From the NCBI GenBank assembly GCA_001689515.1, contig LUJR01000040.1, positions 4,970 to 68,969 of the forward strand: 64,000 nt of DNA, read 5' to 3'. The translations under genes and the position numbers were made by a program. The notes below the pieces were generated by a model that made no database searches, was not told the DNA's origin, and saw only the letters and a program-made list of their open reading frames with translations. The stretch's first letter is position 1. Every line of letters starts with the position of its first letter. This document shows, piece by piece, positions 1 through 7,326 of the stretch. The stretch is from Bacteroidales bacterium M7. GTDB lineage: Bacteria; Bacteroidota; Bacteroidia; Bacteroidales; Muribaculaceae.

Positions 1-14
1 GATTTGTCCGGGTG

Positions 15-239
15 TCATTGTTCATTCGTTTCTTCGGGGTGAAACTCGGAGTAAAACATCAAGCCGAAAGCTTCCTCTCCGCCAAATAGCGAGATATATT
101 CACTTTCAAGCTCGCACAGCTCTGAGAAATGCTCACTCATACGCAGCTTTTCTACCACGCCCAGCAGATGCTCATAGAATTTAAGCACTTCTGCTTTATC
201 GCATGTCAAGACATTGCTCTCTTGGTCGTTTTTATCCAT
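15..239 (-). CDS. Small acidic phage protein, unknown
   Basis: A 74-residue acidic, mostly helical protein beginning MDKNDQES. I do not recognise a family and see no membrane segment, zinc ligands or helix-turn-helix. It lies five bases downstream of the next phage gene on the same strand and is therefore probably the last visible gene of the early operon. The gene is complete in the window; only 14 bases remain to the window edge. A real gene is inferred from its tight packing and shared strand rather than from homology. Confidence 0.6.
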   Translation of the reverse strand: MDKNDQESNVLTCDKAEVLKFYEHLLGVVEKLRMSEHFSELCELESEYISLFGGEEAFGLMFYSEFHPEETNEQ

Positions 240-243
240 TTTC

Positions 244-717
244 TTACGATTTAGTGATATTCAGACGTTGTTTTATAAATGACATTAGTTTCTTCTTGAC
301 GGCATCTATGAGAGTATCGTCGACATCGAGGAGCTTCGGCATCCCGGCCTCCGAGGCGGCGAGGGTGTCAACCATCTTCAAGGCCGTTTTCTGCAATGCG
401 GCGGTGTAGTCCGCAAAGACCGTCTCGGTGCATCCGCGCCTACGGAGCATGCCGTTGACTCCTGCAACGACATCGTTCATCACGTCGGCCAGCAGCGGAA
501 TCATTACCACTTGCAGCACATCGTCGACAGGCGCGTCTGCGAGTGCGAGACGGTCGGCTTCCTCGCGGTCAAGCTCGCGCAGGGCTGTTTCGTCCTCGGC
601 TATCTTTGCAAGCAGTGTCTTTGCTCTCGGGGTGACGGCCACACGTCCGCGCATGTGGTCGCGGAGTTCCAGGCGGTGAACGGACAGGCGGTGCTGTATC
701 TTCTCTCTTTCGGTCAT
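244..717 (-). CDS. Phage early protein, unknown
   Basis: A 157-residue protein starting MTEREKIQ. The reading frame is open further upstream to 891, but the ATG at 717 is preferred because it overlaps the stop of the upstream gene by four bases (ATGA), the coupling used repeatedly in this operon. Residues 1-60 are charged and probably form a helical pair; the rest is helical with no motif I can name. Function is unknown. Co-transcription with the replication genes suggests an early role, which is inference only. Confidence 0.65.
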   Translation of the reverse strand: MTEREKIQHRLSVHRLELRDHMRGRVAVTPRAKTLLAKIAEDETALRELDREEADRLALADAPVDDVLQVVMIPLLADVMNDVVAGVNGMLRRRGCTETVFADYTAALQKTALKMVDTLAASEAGMPKLLDVDDTLIDAVKKKLMSFIKQRLNITKS

Positions 718-938
718 GGCTGCTGGTTGTTTGTGCCTTGTTCGTAACGTGATTTGTCTATCATGCGATGAGCGCGCCCTTTGCCGTAGCCTCGCATGAA
801 CTCTGAGGCTGCTTTCATGGCTTTTGCTGCGAGCCATTCGTCTCTGGGGGAGAATCCCCATCCGAGGGGACCGCGCTTCGGGGTGGTCCACCAGCGCAGC
901 GTCTCGGGGTCTAATACGGTCTTTTCTGTCTGTGTCAT
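714..938 (-). CDS. Small phage protein, unknown
   Basis: A 74-residue basic protein beginning MTQTEKTVLDPE with tryptophan-rich residues 15-30 (WWTTPKRGPLGWGFSP). The frame continues upstream to 1028, but the ATG at 938 avoids overlapping the previous gene, which ends at 967. Its stop overlaps the next start by ATGA. I do not recognise a family. The Trp/Pro/Gly patch followed by a basic helix would suit a small nucleic-acid or protein binding factor, but that is a guess. Confidence 0.6.
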   Translation of the reverse strand: MTQTEKTVLDPETLRWWTTPKRGPLGWGFSPRDEWLAAKAMKAASEFMRGYGKGRAHRMIDKSRYEQGTNNQQP

Positions 939-966
939 ATCTGTAGGATTGTGTTTGTTGAGTGTG

Positions 967-1611
967 TCAATAGCGGTGCAGGTGGCGCGGCTCATAGCCC
1001 ATGTTGAACAGCCACCGAAGTTCTTCATACTCCTCGTAGGTCATAACTTCGCGCTTCCGCAGAGCTGTTTCGCGCTCATGTTCCGTCTGCTGCTCGGCTT
1101 GGATGATGCGGTCAAGTTCCGCATCACGTATTTTCAGGAACTCCCTTAGCGCAGAAGTGATGGCCATGGCATCCACCGCGCCGTAGAACCTGCCGAAACG
1201 CCCGGATTTGAGAAGAACGAAGAAATACATCATCTCGGTAACTTTGAGATGCCCGAACTCGGCGATTATCACCTTGGCCGTGTCCTCCTTCTGCCTGTCG
1301 GTCTGCTTGTCGCGCACTCCTGTGTATTCTCCAAGCTCGTGGAGCTGTCCCATGAGCCACGACTCGGCCACGCCTGCTCCATAGGTGCGGCTTACAAGCC
1401 CAAGCTCGGGGGCTTTGCCACGGAAGCACCTGTCCTTGTCCGTGCTGTAGCGCAGCTGCATGTCGGGATTGAAAACCGACAGGAAGTGCATCGCGTCGCC
1501 GTAGCGTTCAGCCACCATCGCCGTTTGAGAGCTTGTTGATGACATAGCTGCGGAAGGCTGCGTCACGTTCATCGCGTCCAGCACTGCGGTTATCTTTTCG
1601 GTCTGTTTCAT
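967..1611 (-). CDS. Conserved phage protein next to replication initiator
   Basis: A 214-residue protein with ATG at 1611 chosen over the upstream start at 1644. It overlaps the 3' end of the replication-initiator gene by about 100 bases in another frame. The stretch around residues 128-155 (YFFVLLKSGRFGRFYG, then A-ALREFLKIRD) is a pattern I have seen in Bacteroidetes phage and plasmid proteins next to replication genes (possibly DUF6633, from memory). The last third is a charged helix ending in a Tyr/His-rich tail. No catalytic motif is visible. A helicase-loader or replication-accessory role is plausible from position only. Confidence 0.65.
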   Translation of the reverse strand: MKQTEKITAVLDAMNVTQPSAAMSSTSSQTAMVAERYGDAMHFLSVFNPDMQLRYSTDKDRCFRGKAPELGLVSRTYGAGVAESWLMGQLHELGEYTGVRDKQTDRQKEDTAKVIIAEFGHLKVTEMMYFFVLLKSGRFGRFYGAVDAMAITSALREFLKIRDAELDRIIQAEQQTEHERETALRKREVMTYEEYEELRWLFNMGYEPRHLHRY

Positions 1612-2362
1612 GTCGGTCTGTTTTTTCTGACCGCGCTTTCGCACGCAGCCAGTTTGTGAAATGCCGCTTGGCGTCTTTGACGGTCTTGCGCTCCTCCCCT
1701 ATCGTCATGCAGTGGAGACGGTACTCGTCAAGGAGGTCGGTAAGACTGTCGGGGGAAAGTCGGAACTTCATGCACACCGATTCGCCCCACGCGCCCTCGT
1801 CTTTGAGCTGCGCGACCACATCCGAGATTTCTTCCTCGGGAGCGAAAGCGGAAATGCCGTGCGGAATTTTTTCTTTTGAGTAGTTTTCTTTTTCTTCTAC
1901 TATATAGTCTTTATGTCTATATGATGACAAATCTATATCTATAGGTGTAAAGGGTTTCACCATGCTACCCTTTTCGCTACCCTTTTGCTCGGAAAGGGTA
2001 GCATAAACTGTATCATTTTTGATACCCTTTTCGATACCCTTTTCGGCTGTAAAGGGTTTCACCATGCTACCCTTTTTCGGTGCGTCGGCTATGGTGTAGA
2101 CTGTCCTTTTTTTGCGTCCTCCGCAGTTCTCGGCATAAGTAATAAGCCCTGCTTCGGAGAGCCGTCTCCTCGCCCTTAGAAACGTAGTGGCGGCTACGTC
2201 GAGACGTTCCGCAAGCTCCTCTTTGGTGTACGGAAGCTCCGCGTTCCAGCCTTTGCGGTTGGCGGCATCGAGAAGAAGCATGTAGAGCCTCGTCTCGCAG
2301 GGCGAGAAAGGGGACGCGCGGTCTGCGTCCCAGAAGCGGTTGATGAGCTGTAGGTAGGTCAT
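1508..2362 (-). CDS. Winged-helix phage replication initiator (replisome organiser-like)
   Basis: A 284-residue protein. Residues about 22-95 form a winged helix (RLYMLLLDAANRKGW, then YTKEELAERLDVAATTF, then a Lys/Arg wing), as in phage replisome organisers and DnaD/RepA-type initiators. Residues about 98-150 are a low-complexity linker in which KGSMVKPFT occurs twice; its DNA is the iteron cluster described separately. Residues about 195-245 (LTDLLDEYRLHC, then DAKRHFTNWLRAKAR) match the helical C-terminal domain that such proteins use to load helicase. Like lambda O, the gene seems to contain its own origin. The start overlaps the stop of the upstream HTH gene by ATGA. Confidence 0.75.
   Translation of the reverse strand: MTYLQLINRFWDADRASPFSPCETRLYMLLLDAANRKGWNAELPYTKEELAERLDVAATTFLRARRRLSEAGLITYAENCGGRKKRTVYTIADAPKKGSMVKPFTAEKGIEKGIKNDTVYATLSEQKGSEKGSMVKPFTPIDIDLSSYRHKDYIVEEKENYSKEKIPHGISAFAPEEEISDVVAQLKDEGAWGESVCMKFRLSPDSLTDLLDEYRLHCMTIGEERKTVKDAKRHFTNWLRAKARSEKTDRHETDRKDNRSAGRDERDAAFRSYVINKLSNGDGG
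1944..2080. repeat. Iteron-like cluster, candidate phage replication origin
   Basis: Inside the initiator gene, the nonamer TACCCTTTT occurs at 1966, 1978, 2023, 2035 and 2068. An inverted copy (AAAGGGTA) lies at 1993-2000, with AAAGGGT also at 1949 and 2051. A 29-bp block is repeated exactly at 1946-1974 and 2048-2076. GATACCCTTTTC is tandem at 2021-2032 and 2033-2044. An inverted pair (11 bp, 5-base gap) spans 1976-2002. Directly beside the cluster, 1868-1945 is strongly AT-rich. Iterons plus an AT-rich flank inside the initiator gene match the lambda-type origin. Origin function is inference; the repeats are directly visible. Confidence 0.7.
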
Positions 2363-2805
2363 TCTCCAGCTGCTGTTTTGCGTTTGAACTGGTACGGCTC
2401 GCCTTTCTGTAGGTTGGGCGAGTAGTAGCCTTTCTGAGGCAGCTTGCCGCTACGCCTGAGTGTTTCCACGGCTCTTTTGCTGCCGTAGAGCGAGCATTCG
2501 TGACGAAACTGTGCCGTCTTTTCAAGTCCCAGCCTCCGCGCCTTGCGCACGACCGTGCGGAGGCTCATGCCGAGTATCGAGGCGCACACATCATTGGAGA
2601 CGTGCGGGAAATTGCGTACCAGCCATGATTTCTGCTGCTCGGTCAGGACGATGGCGTTAGGCTGCTTCTTGTGCAATCCGAGCTTGTTCGCCTCTTTGTA
2701 TATCGCCCTCTCGGTCGTGCCGAGTTCTGCGGCGATTTCCTTGGTCGTGGATTTGGCATACAGAGCCTTCATCCTGTTTCTGTTTTGTTCATTCCATTGT
2801 ATCAT
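2359..2805 (-). CDS. Helix-turn-helix DNA-binding phage protein
   Basis: A 148-residue basic protein with two HTH-like segments. The first is at about 17-42 (KSTTKEIAAELGTTERAIYK), the second at about 68-92 (HVSNDVCASILGMSLRTVVRK). It resembles the tandem HTH proteins often found just upstream of initiator genes in Bacteroidetes prophages. The C-terminus is basic (PYQFKRKTAAGE). It overlaps the initiator start by ATGA, so the two are probably translated together. A regulator or replication helper role is inferred from the folds; the target is unknown. Confidence 0.7.
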   Translation of the reverse strand: MIQWNEQNRNRMKALYAKSTTKEIAAELGTTERAIYKEANKLGLHKKQPNAIVLTEQQKSWLVRNFPHVSNDVCASILGMSLRTVVRKARRLGLEKTAQFRHECSLYGSKRAVETLRRSGKLPQKGYYSPNLQKGEPYQFKRKTAAGE

Positions 2806-2883
2806 GTCGACAGTATTGTTATGTGGCAGTCGAATAATGTAAGCTGTCTTGATTTCGGTTCGGGCGGCTCGGCGATGAACATC

Positions 2884-3697
2884 TTAGTCCGCATATCGCC
2901 AAATGTAGCCGCCCGCTTGTCTTGCTTTGCCATTACAGACGTTTATTATGCCGGGGGTGCATATTCCTGTTTGTCGGGATGCTTCTGCGGTTGAGATATA
3001 TTCACCTAAGACATTCCCTTGCATATCGCATTGAAATACTCTTTTGGAATTTTTGAGAGCCGTTCTCTTGCGCCCCTCCCAATATCCTTTTTCACGCTCG
3101 TTCAGTCTTGTTTGCGTATGTTGATTAAGAATCTCATCAACATATCGCCATTTGTAACCATTTGCGAATGAACGATTGCCCTTGCAACAATCACAAATGT
3201 GGCCAGCACAAATATCCGTTGTTTTTGCTGCGCTTTGAATCGTCGGATATTCGGCAACAATCTCTCCGCTCATAGAGAGTTGATAAATTGCCTTATTATG
3301 CGGCATATTCGATTTGATGCGTGCTATCCTTGTACCGTGATTGCAGTTTTCCTTCGCTGTAACCCATTCAAGATTCCAAACGCAATTATTGTTGGGATTC
3401 TCGTCAATGTGATTGACCTGCGGTTTGTTCTCCGGGTTAGGAATAAAAGCTTCGGCAACCAGACGATGGATGCTGAATCTTTTGTGTTTGCCGTTCTTGC
3501 AAAACATAACACTAAGATATTCTTTGTCTTTGTAGAGCAACTGCGGTGTTAAAATGCCCCCCAAAACGTCTGCCTCGATTCATCCGTTCTTTGGAGCGGA
3601 CTCTTCCGAAACTACTGACTTCATAATCAGGCCAACCCTCCACCGTTTTCCACGTCTCAGTCAAAGAGCGAAAGTTGGATTGCTTTTCTTGTTTCAT
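2884..3697 (-). pseudogene. HNH homing endonuclease (NUMOD4-HNH-NUMOD1x2), frameshifted
   Basis: Two frames together give a complete free-standing homing endonuclease. Frame one (3697 to about 3555) carries NUMOD4 (WKTVEGWPDYEVSSFGRVRS). Frame two (about 3564 to 2884) continues with GGILTPQLL, the HNH core (FSIHRLVAEAFIPNP, then NHIDENPNNN, then NLEWVT) and two NUMOD1-type DNA-binding repeats each ending GY.WRY. The switch occurs at a run of six G on the coding strand (about 3557-3562), where removing one base joins the frames. The start at 3697 overlaps the methyltransferase end by 41 bases, so the gene looks inserted just behind it. It is probably inactive unless the ribosome shifts frame. 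Confidence 0.8.
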
Positions 3698-5072
3698 TTT
3701 CAAGCTGATTAGGTATGAACATACATCTAAAAATGTGATACAAAACATCTGTGCAAATTGAATTCCCTGCCAACTTGTACTTTGCCGATTTCGGTATGGG
3801 CTTCTCCTTGACCTTGCCGCTTTTCAGCACGGTCTTTATGCGGTATGCGTCTATCTTTTCGATGTCGGCATCGTCCATGCCCATGAGGCGGAAGCACTCG
3901 GTAGGGGTGAGCTTGCGGATGCGGTATTTCGGCAGTACCTTTGGCTCATGCGAAGTGGTGATTGTAGGATGTACATTGTCGGCGTTAGTTATCTGCCATT
4001 CGGGAGCGGTGGACTTCTTCGGGTCGCTTGCCCGAAATGCATGGATATTGCCATCGGGCATTTCCTTGAACACCACATCATCCTTACGACTAATTGCTTC
4101 TTTGACAAACTGGTCTGTATTGCCTCCACTGCCTGATGAAGTGTGGATTGTCCCCGCCACCTCGCGTTCGTGGTAGTTCTGTATGGCGTCTTTGTCATCG
4201 CGTGTGTAGCCGAGGATTGATACGCCCTCATAGACGCAGTGCTCGTCGCCACTCGCGGTAATCGCGCCAACCACATCGCCGTTCTGCTGCACCCTTCCTC
4301 GCCGCAGCTTGGAGTTGGGATAGGCTGCGTCAAATCCGCCGCCCACAGGACATTCGATATAGCCTTGCGCCGTGGCTTGGCGTATCTTTATCGGCTCTTG
4401 CAAAAGATTGTCTTTCTGCACGGTCGTGATAGTTCCCGAACATCCGTCAGTCCTTGGCACAAGTTCTCGATTTGCGAAAGTTTCTACGCCTTGTCGCCGC
4501 AATTCTTTAGCTTTCTCGGTGCGTATCGGCGTGAGAATACTCGGTTCAATTACCATCGAATCCTTTTGTACGGTAGTGACGCAGTTTGCCACGTCGGAGC
4601 CGATTTCAAGGCGTTGCTCGGTATTTATTCCCGCTGTGCGGTCTGACGGATTATTGGGGTTGCGCCCACGCATCGCGCAAGAGAGCGGTTCGACGATTGC
4701 CGGTTCAGCTCCTTTGTGGTCTAACAACGTGGGGCAGATGCCGTCCGTGTCAAGCACCTTGGCATTGCAAGCCGATGAGGGTGAGTAGCTGCCTATCTGC
4801 ATTATTTTCGGTTCTGACAAACCGCCCGTAGGGGTTCGCAAGGTTGGCGCAATGCCGTTCTCAGAATACACCCTACCATTTATAGGATTTTGCTCCTGGT
4901 CGTATATCTGAGCCACTTGTATTGGTCTTGCTTCTTCCATTTCCATTTCAAGTATTGCTGTGTGGGGTATAGGACTTGTCGGGTCGAAGTCATGCCAACC
5001 GGCTTGCGCATAGTGCGAATATATAGTCCGTGATACCCCCCCAAGTGCGTTAATCGGGATTGTCTGTTTCAT
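3657..5072 (-). CDS. C5 cytosine methyltransferase, TRD and C-terminal subunit
   Basis: A 471-residue polypeptide carrying the part of a C5 methyltransferase that follows motif VIII. Motif IX-like RKLTPTECFRLMG is at about 387-399 and motif X-like KLAGNSICTDVLYHIF at about 433-448. Residues 70-380 contain seven imperfect units built around h-T-h-T (PTLRTP 75, PTLLDH 114, VTTVQ 165, ITTVQ 215, AITASG 270, TIHTSS 308, TITTSH 371), spaced 40-65 residues. The protein ends QLSLFD, which fits the sliding-clamp binding motif QL(S/D)LF. It needs the catalytic half encoded immediately upstream. TAA directly precedes its ATG in frame, so it is a separate translation unit. Confidence 0.8.
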   Translation of the reverse strand: MKQTIPINALGGVSRTIYSHYAQAGWHDFDPTSPIPHTAILEMEMEEARPIQVAQIYDQEQNPINGRVYSENGIAPTLRTPTGGLSEPKIMQIGSYSPSSACNAKVLDTDGICPTLLDHKGAEPAIVEPLSCAMRGRNPNNPSDRTAGINTEQRLEIGSDVANCVTTVQKDSMVIEPSILTPIRTEKAKELRRQGVETFANRELVPRTDGCSGTITTVQKDNLLQEPIKIRQATAQGYIECPVGGGFDAAYPNSKLRRGRVQQNGDVVGAITASGDEHCVYEGVSILGYTRDDKDAIQNYHEREVAGTIHTSSGSGGNTDQFVKEAISRKDDVVFKEMPDGNIHAFRASDPKKSTAPEWQITNADNVHPTITTSHEPKVLPKYRIRKLTPTECFRLMGMDDADIEKIDAYRIKTVLKSGKVKEKPIPKSAKYKLAGNSICTDVLYHIFRCMFIPNQLENETRKAIQLSLFD

Positions 5073-5871
5073 TTACTTTGAGATATGTGTCCGTCTCACG
5101 TTGTCCGTAGTTTCCGGTGATTGTTCCACAGATTTTATCGGGGGGGGTGAACTGTGTTTTGAATCCGCAACCCTCGGCTTGCTTTCGGTCACAATGTGCG
5201 AGAATGCGCTCCACTTGTTCGGGGCGTAAATAGTATTCCTCCGGCACGTTTTCCTCCAGCACGTCGCGCAGACGCTTAGTCAGGGGGAACGGCTCGGGGT
5301 AGTCGTACTGCCACTCTGGGTCGCGGTAGAATATCGGGAACACGCGCTCTCTGTTCTGCGGCACGCCGAAGTCCTTTGCGTTTAGCACCTTGTACATGTG
5401 GCGGTAGCCGTACTTCTCGATCGTGGCGCAGAACTCCATGAAGTCGGGCATGTTGCGCTTGCTGATGAGTCCCTTGACGTTCTCGTAGATGATGAAGTCG
5501 GGAAGCAACGTGGCTATGCACTGCTCGGTCGCCCATATGAGGGCTGAGGCAGCATCCGTGCCTTTCTTCATGCCCTCCTGTTTCCCGGCGGTCGAAACGC
5601 TTTGGCACGGCGTACTGGCGAAAAGCAGGTCAACGTGCGGTCTGCCAACGGAATCGTACCATTGTTTCCAGTCAATCTTTGTAATGTCATGCAGATTCTT
5701 GTCGGCATCGTTGTGCAGGGCATCGTGCGCGGCGCAGGCGTAAGGCTCAATCTCGGCCCAAGCGAGCAGTTCAAAGTCAAATTGTCTGGGGAAGTCGCGT
5801 TTAAGTCGCTTCATAGCAAGGCACTCAGCTCCGTAGCCACTGCAAAGGGATATGTAGTTGATCCGCCTCAT
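5050..5871 (-). CDS. C5 cytosine methyltransferase, catalytic subunit
   Basis: A 273-residue N-terminal half of a DNA cytosine-C5 methyltransferase. Motif I is SLCSGYGAECLAM (8-20), motif IV with the catalytic cysteine is STPCQSVSTAGKQEG (about 85-99), motif VI is YENVKGL (about 128-134) and motif VIII lies around QNRERVFPIFY. One h-T-h-T unit (CGTITGNYGQRETDTYL) is at the C-terminus. There is no motif X, so activity should depend on the downstream subunit, with which it overlaps by 23 bases. Such methyltransferases usually protect phage DNA from host restriction. A split enzyme (as in M.AquI) and a recent frameshift within 5050-5075 are both possible. Confidence 0.85.
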   Translation of the reverse strand: MRRINYISLCSGYGAECLAMKRLKRDFPRQFDFELLAWAEIEPYACAAHDALHNDADKNLHDITKIDWKQWYDSVGRPHVDLLFASTPCQSVSTAGKQEGMKKGTDAASALIWATEQCIATLLPDFIIYENVKGLISKRNMPDFMEFCATIEKYGYRHMYKVLNAKDFGVPQNRERVFPIFYRDPEWQYDYPEPFPLTKRLRDVLEENVPEEYYLRPEQVERILAHCDRKQAEGCGFKTQFTPPDKICGTITGNYGQRETDTYLKVNETDNPD

Positions 5872-6245
5872 GGCTTCTCGTTGAGTTTGTCGGCGACCTC
5901 CTCGGCGTGGATGCGCTTGTATTCGCGGTCGTCGGGGTCGCAGGGGTTGTAGCTGTAGCAGAACGGCGACACGCTTCCGTCTCCGGTGTCAAAAGTCACC
6001 ATGAAGCAGTGGTTGCCGCAGTCTTCCATGACGTAGGCTTCGGTCGCTAGAGCGTCCATGATAGCCACCGTGGTGTCTTTCCATTGCTCGGCATCGCTCC
6101 TGATTTCGTCAAGTTTGCGTTTGCCCTCCGCCATAGCGTCCGAGAGCTGCTGTAGTTTTGAGAAGTTGCGGCAGGAAGTGTATATGCCGCCTATGGCTGC
6201 GGCTGTCATCACAATCAGTGATAATTCAATCGGTGTCATCATCAT
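5868..6245 (-). CDS. Membrane-anchored phage protein, unknown
   Basis: A 125-residue protein with one N-terminal membrane helix (about residues 6-24, IELSLIVMTAAAIGGIY). A short coiled coil follows (about 30-65), then a C-terminal domain with Cys/His residues (ED-CGNHCFMVTFDTGDG) and several acidic turns. The start has three consecutive ATG codons. Its stop overlaps the methyltransferase start by ATGA. I do not recognise the family. The layout suggests a membrane-tethered cytoplasmic domain. Confidence 0.6.
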   Translation of the reverse strand: MMMTPIELSLIVMTAAAIGGIYTSCRNFSKLQQLSDAMAEGKRKLDEIRSDAEQWKDTTVAIMDALATEAYVMEDCGNHCFMVTFDTGDGSVSPFCYSYNPCDPDDREYKRIHAEEVADKLNEKP

Positions 6246-6260
6246 CGTGTTTTATGTGGT

Positions 6261-6422
6261 TTACTGTGTGAGTTTCTTCTCGAGTTTGCGGACGAGGTTT
6301 CTGATGAGCTGTCCGCGCCACCTGTGCTTGGCCTTGGGTTGCGCCCTGTAGATTTCCGAGGCGTCACGGAGATAGGATATGACCTTTTGCAGGTCCGTCT
6401 TGGATATTTCCATAGCTGTCAT
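6261..6422 (-). CDS. Small basic phage protein, unknown
   Basis: A 53-residue ORF. It encodes MTAMEISKTDLQKVISYLRD, followed by a strongly basic second helix (KHRWRGQLIRNLVRKLEKKL). The first ATG overlaps the upstream stop by four bases (6419-6422); an internal ATG at 6413 is an alternative start. Two amphipathic helices, the second with many Arg/Lys, suggest nucleic-acid binding. I believe similar short proteins occur in other Bacteroides phages, but the role is unknown. Confidence 0.6.
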   Translation of the reverse strand: MTAMEISKTDLQKVISYLRDASEIYRAQPKAKHRWRGQLIRNLVRKLEKKLTQ

Positions 6423-6592
6423 TGTAGTCCGCAGGTGCATTCTTCGGCATGGTGCAGGGCTTTCTGTATCGTCATCAAAGCCTCTTTTGCTTCGTCTGTG
6501 TCGGCCTGTTCTATCAGGCTGTCAATGTCTCCCCAGTATGAGGGAGGCAGCCTCCGCGCCCTTGCTATGAGGCTCCTGTCTTTTTCAGTCAT
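6419..6592 (-). CDS. Small phage protein, unknown
   Basis: A 57-residue protein starting MTEKDRSLIARARRLPPSYW. The frame is open upstream to 6727, but the first 45 codons look non-coding (Lys/Phe/Ile-rich, crossing an AT-rich leader), so the ATG at 6592 is chosen. It contains a basic helix, the motif PPSYWGDIDSLIEQADTDEA and a C-terminal HAEECTCG. The stop overlaps the next small gene by ATGA. Function unknown. Confidence 0.55.
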   Translation of the reverse strand: MTEKDRSLIARARRLPPSYWGDIDSLIEQADTDEAKEALMTIQKALHHAEECTCGLQ

Positions 6593-6734
6593 GTCGTATG
6601 TGATGTTGCGTGTGTTTTTTTTAAAGCCGCCCGTATCCTCGCGGACGGAGGCGGCGTACCTTGTCTTCTTGTCAATAATCCGTCTTGAAAAATTAAATGA
6701 AACATTAACTATTTCTACAGAAAACATCCCTGTG

Positions 6735-6819
6735 TGGGGGCGGAGGGATTCGGACCCTCACGGCCATTGCGGCCACCGCATTTTGAGTGCGGCGCGTCTG
6801 CCGGTTCCGCCACGCCCCC
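6735..6819 (-). tRNA. tRNA-Leu(CAA)
   Basis: A complete 85-base type II tRNA on the minus strand. The seven-pair acceptor stem is GGGGGCG with CGCCCCC, followed by discriminator A. The anticodon stem CCGCA/TGCGG encloses the loop CTCAAAA, giving anticodon CAA. A long variable arm (GGCCGCAATGGCC) is as expected for leucine, and the T arm carries GTTCGAAT. CCA is not encoded. It lies between early phage genes, so it is phage-borne and reads UUG codons. Confidence 0.93.
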
Positions 6820-6925
6820 CTATCCACTGCGCGTGGGTTTGGGTGATGTCTAAAGTATGATGGTGGAAAGATTTGCGCAGGGGTGTTTCGCGCTCTCTTG
6901 CGCCGGGAGTCTCAACCCGATGTCG

Positions 6926-7315
6926 TTAACGCTCGTCACCTGAGCCGTGCAGAGTGCCGCGCTCGATGCGTCCCTGTATCTTCTCGATGTTGAGCTTGGC
7001 GATGTCCGACAGACCGTAGCCGAGAAACTTGGCTATGTTGGCGATATACCACATCGCGTCGCCGAGTTCCAGGGCTATCGCCGCCATGTCAGGGGCATAG
7101 AACTGTCCGCCCTTGTCACGCATCACTTTCTTCACCTTTTCGGCCACCTCTCCCACCTCTCCGCACAAGGCGAGTGTGAGGTAGGAGAGATTCTTGTCGG
7201 TGGGGAACAAGGCTGTCTCGAGGGCGAGGCGTTGGTATTGGTCAAGCGACATACCGCCGTTGCCTGGCGGTTCGCACATTACTGCGATTTTGTGTTCTGC
7301 TGTTTCTTCGCTCAT
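6926..7315 (-). CDS. MazG-like nucleotide pyrophosphohydrolase
   Basis: A 129-residue all-alpha NTP pyrophosphatase of the MazG/phage MazG-like class. The metal-binding pattern is visible: LALCGEVGEVAEKVKK (EExxE-type helix, about residues 49-64), then LELGDAMWYIANIAKFLG (ExxD helix, about 82-99). Such enzymes hydrolyse (d)NTPs to monophosphates and PPi; phage versions are thought to tune nucleotide pools or alarmone signalling during infection. The length is typical for single-domain members. It sits 11 bases downstream of the clamp-like gene in the early operon. Confidence 0.85.
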   Translation of the reverse strand: MSEETAEHKIAVMCEPPGNGGMSLDQYQRLALETALFPTDKNLSYLTLALCGEVGEVAEKVKKVMRDKGGQFYAPDMAAIALELGDAMWYIANIAKFLGYGLSDIAKLNIEKIQGRIERGTLHGSGDER

Positions 7316-7326
7316 AGCTATTGCTC

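Noticed and set aside
5036..5147. Phase-variable fusion of the two methyltransferase chains through the C8 or G7 tract
   Set aside because: In the second frame a TAA lies immediately before its ATG, downstream of the C8 tract, and the G7 tract lies beyond the first chain's stop. A slip in either tract would not join the chains.
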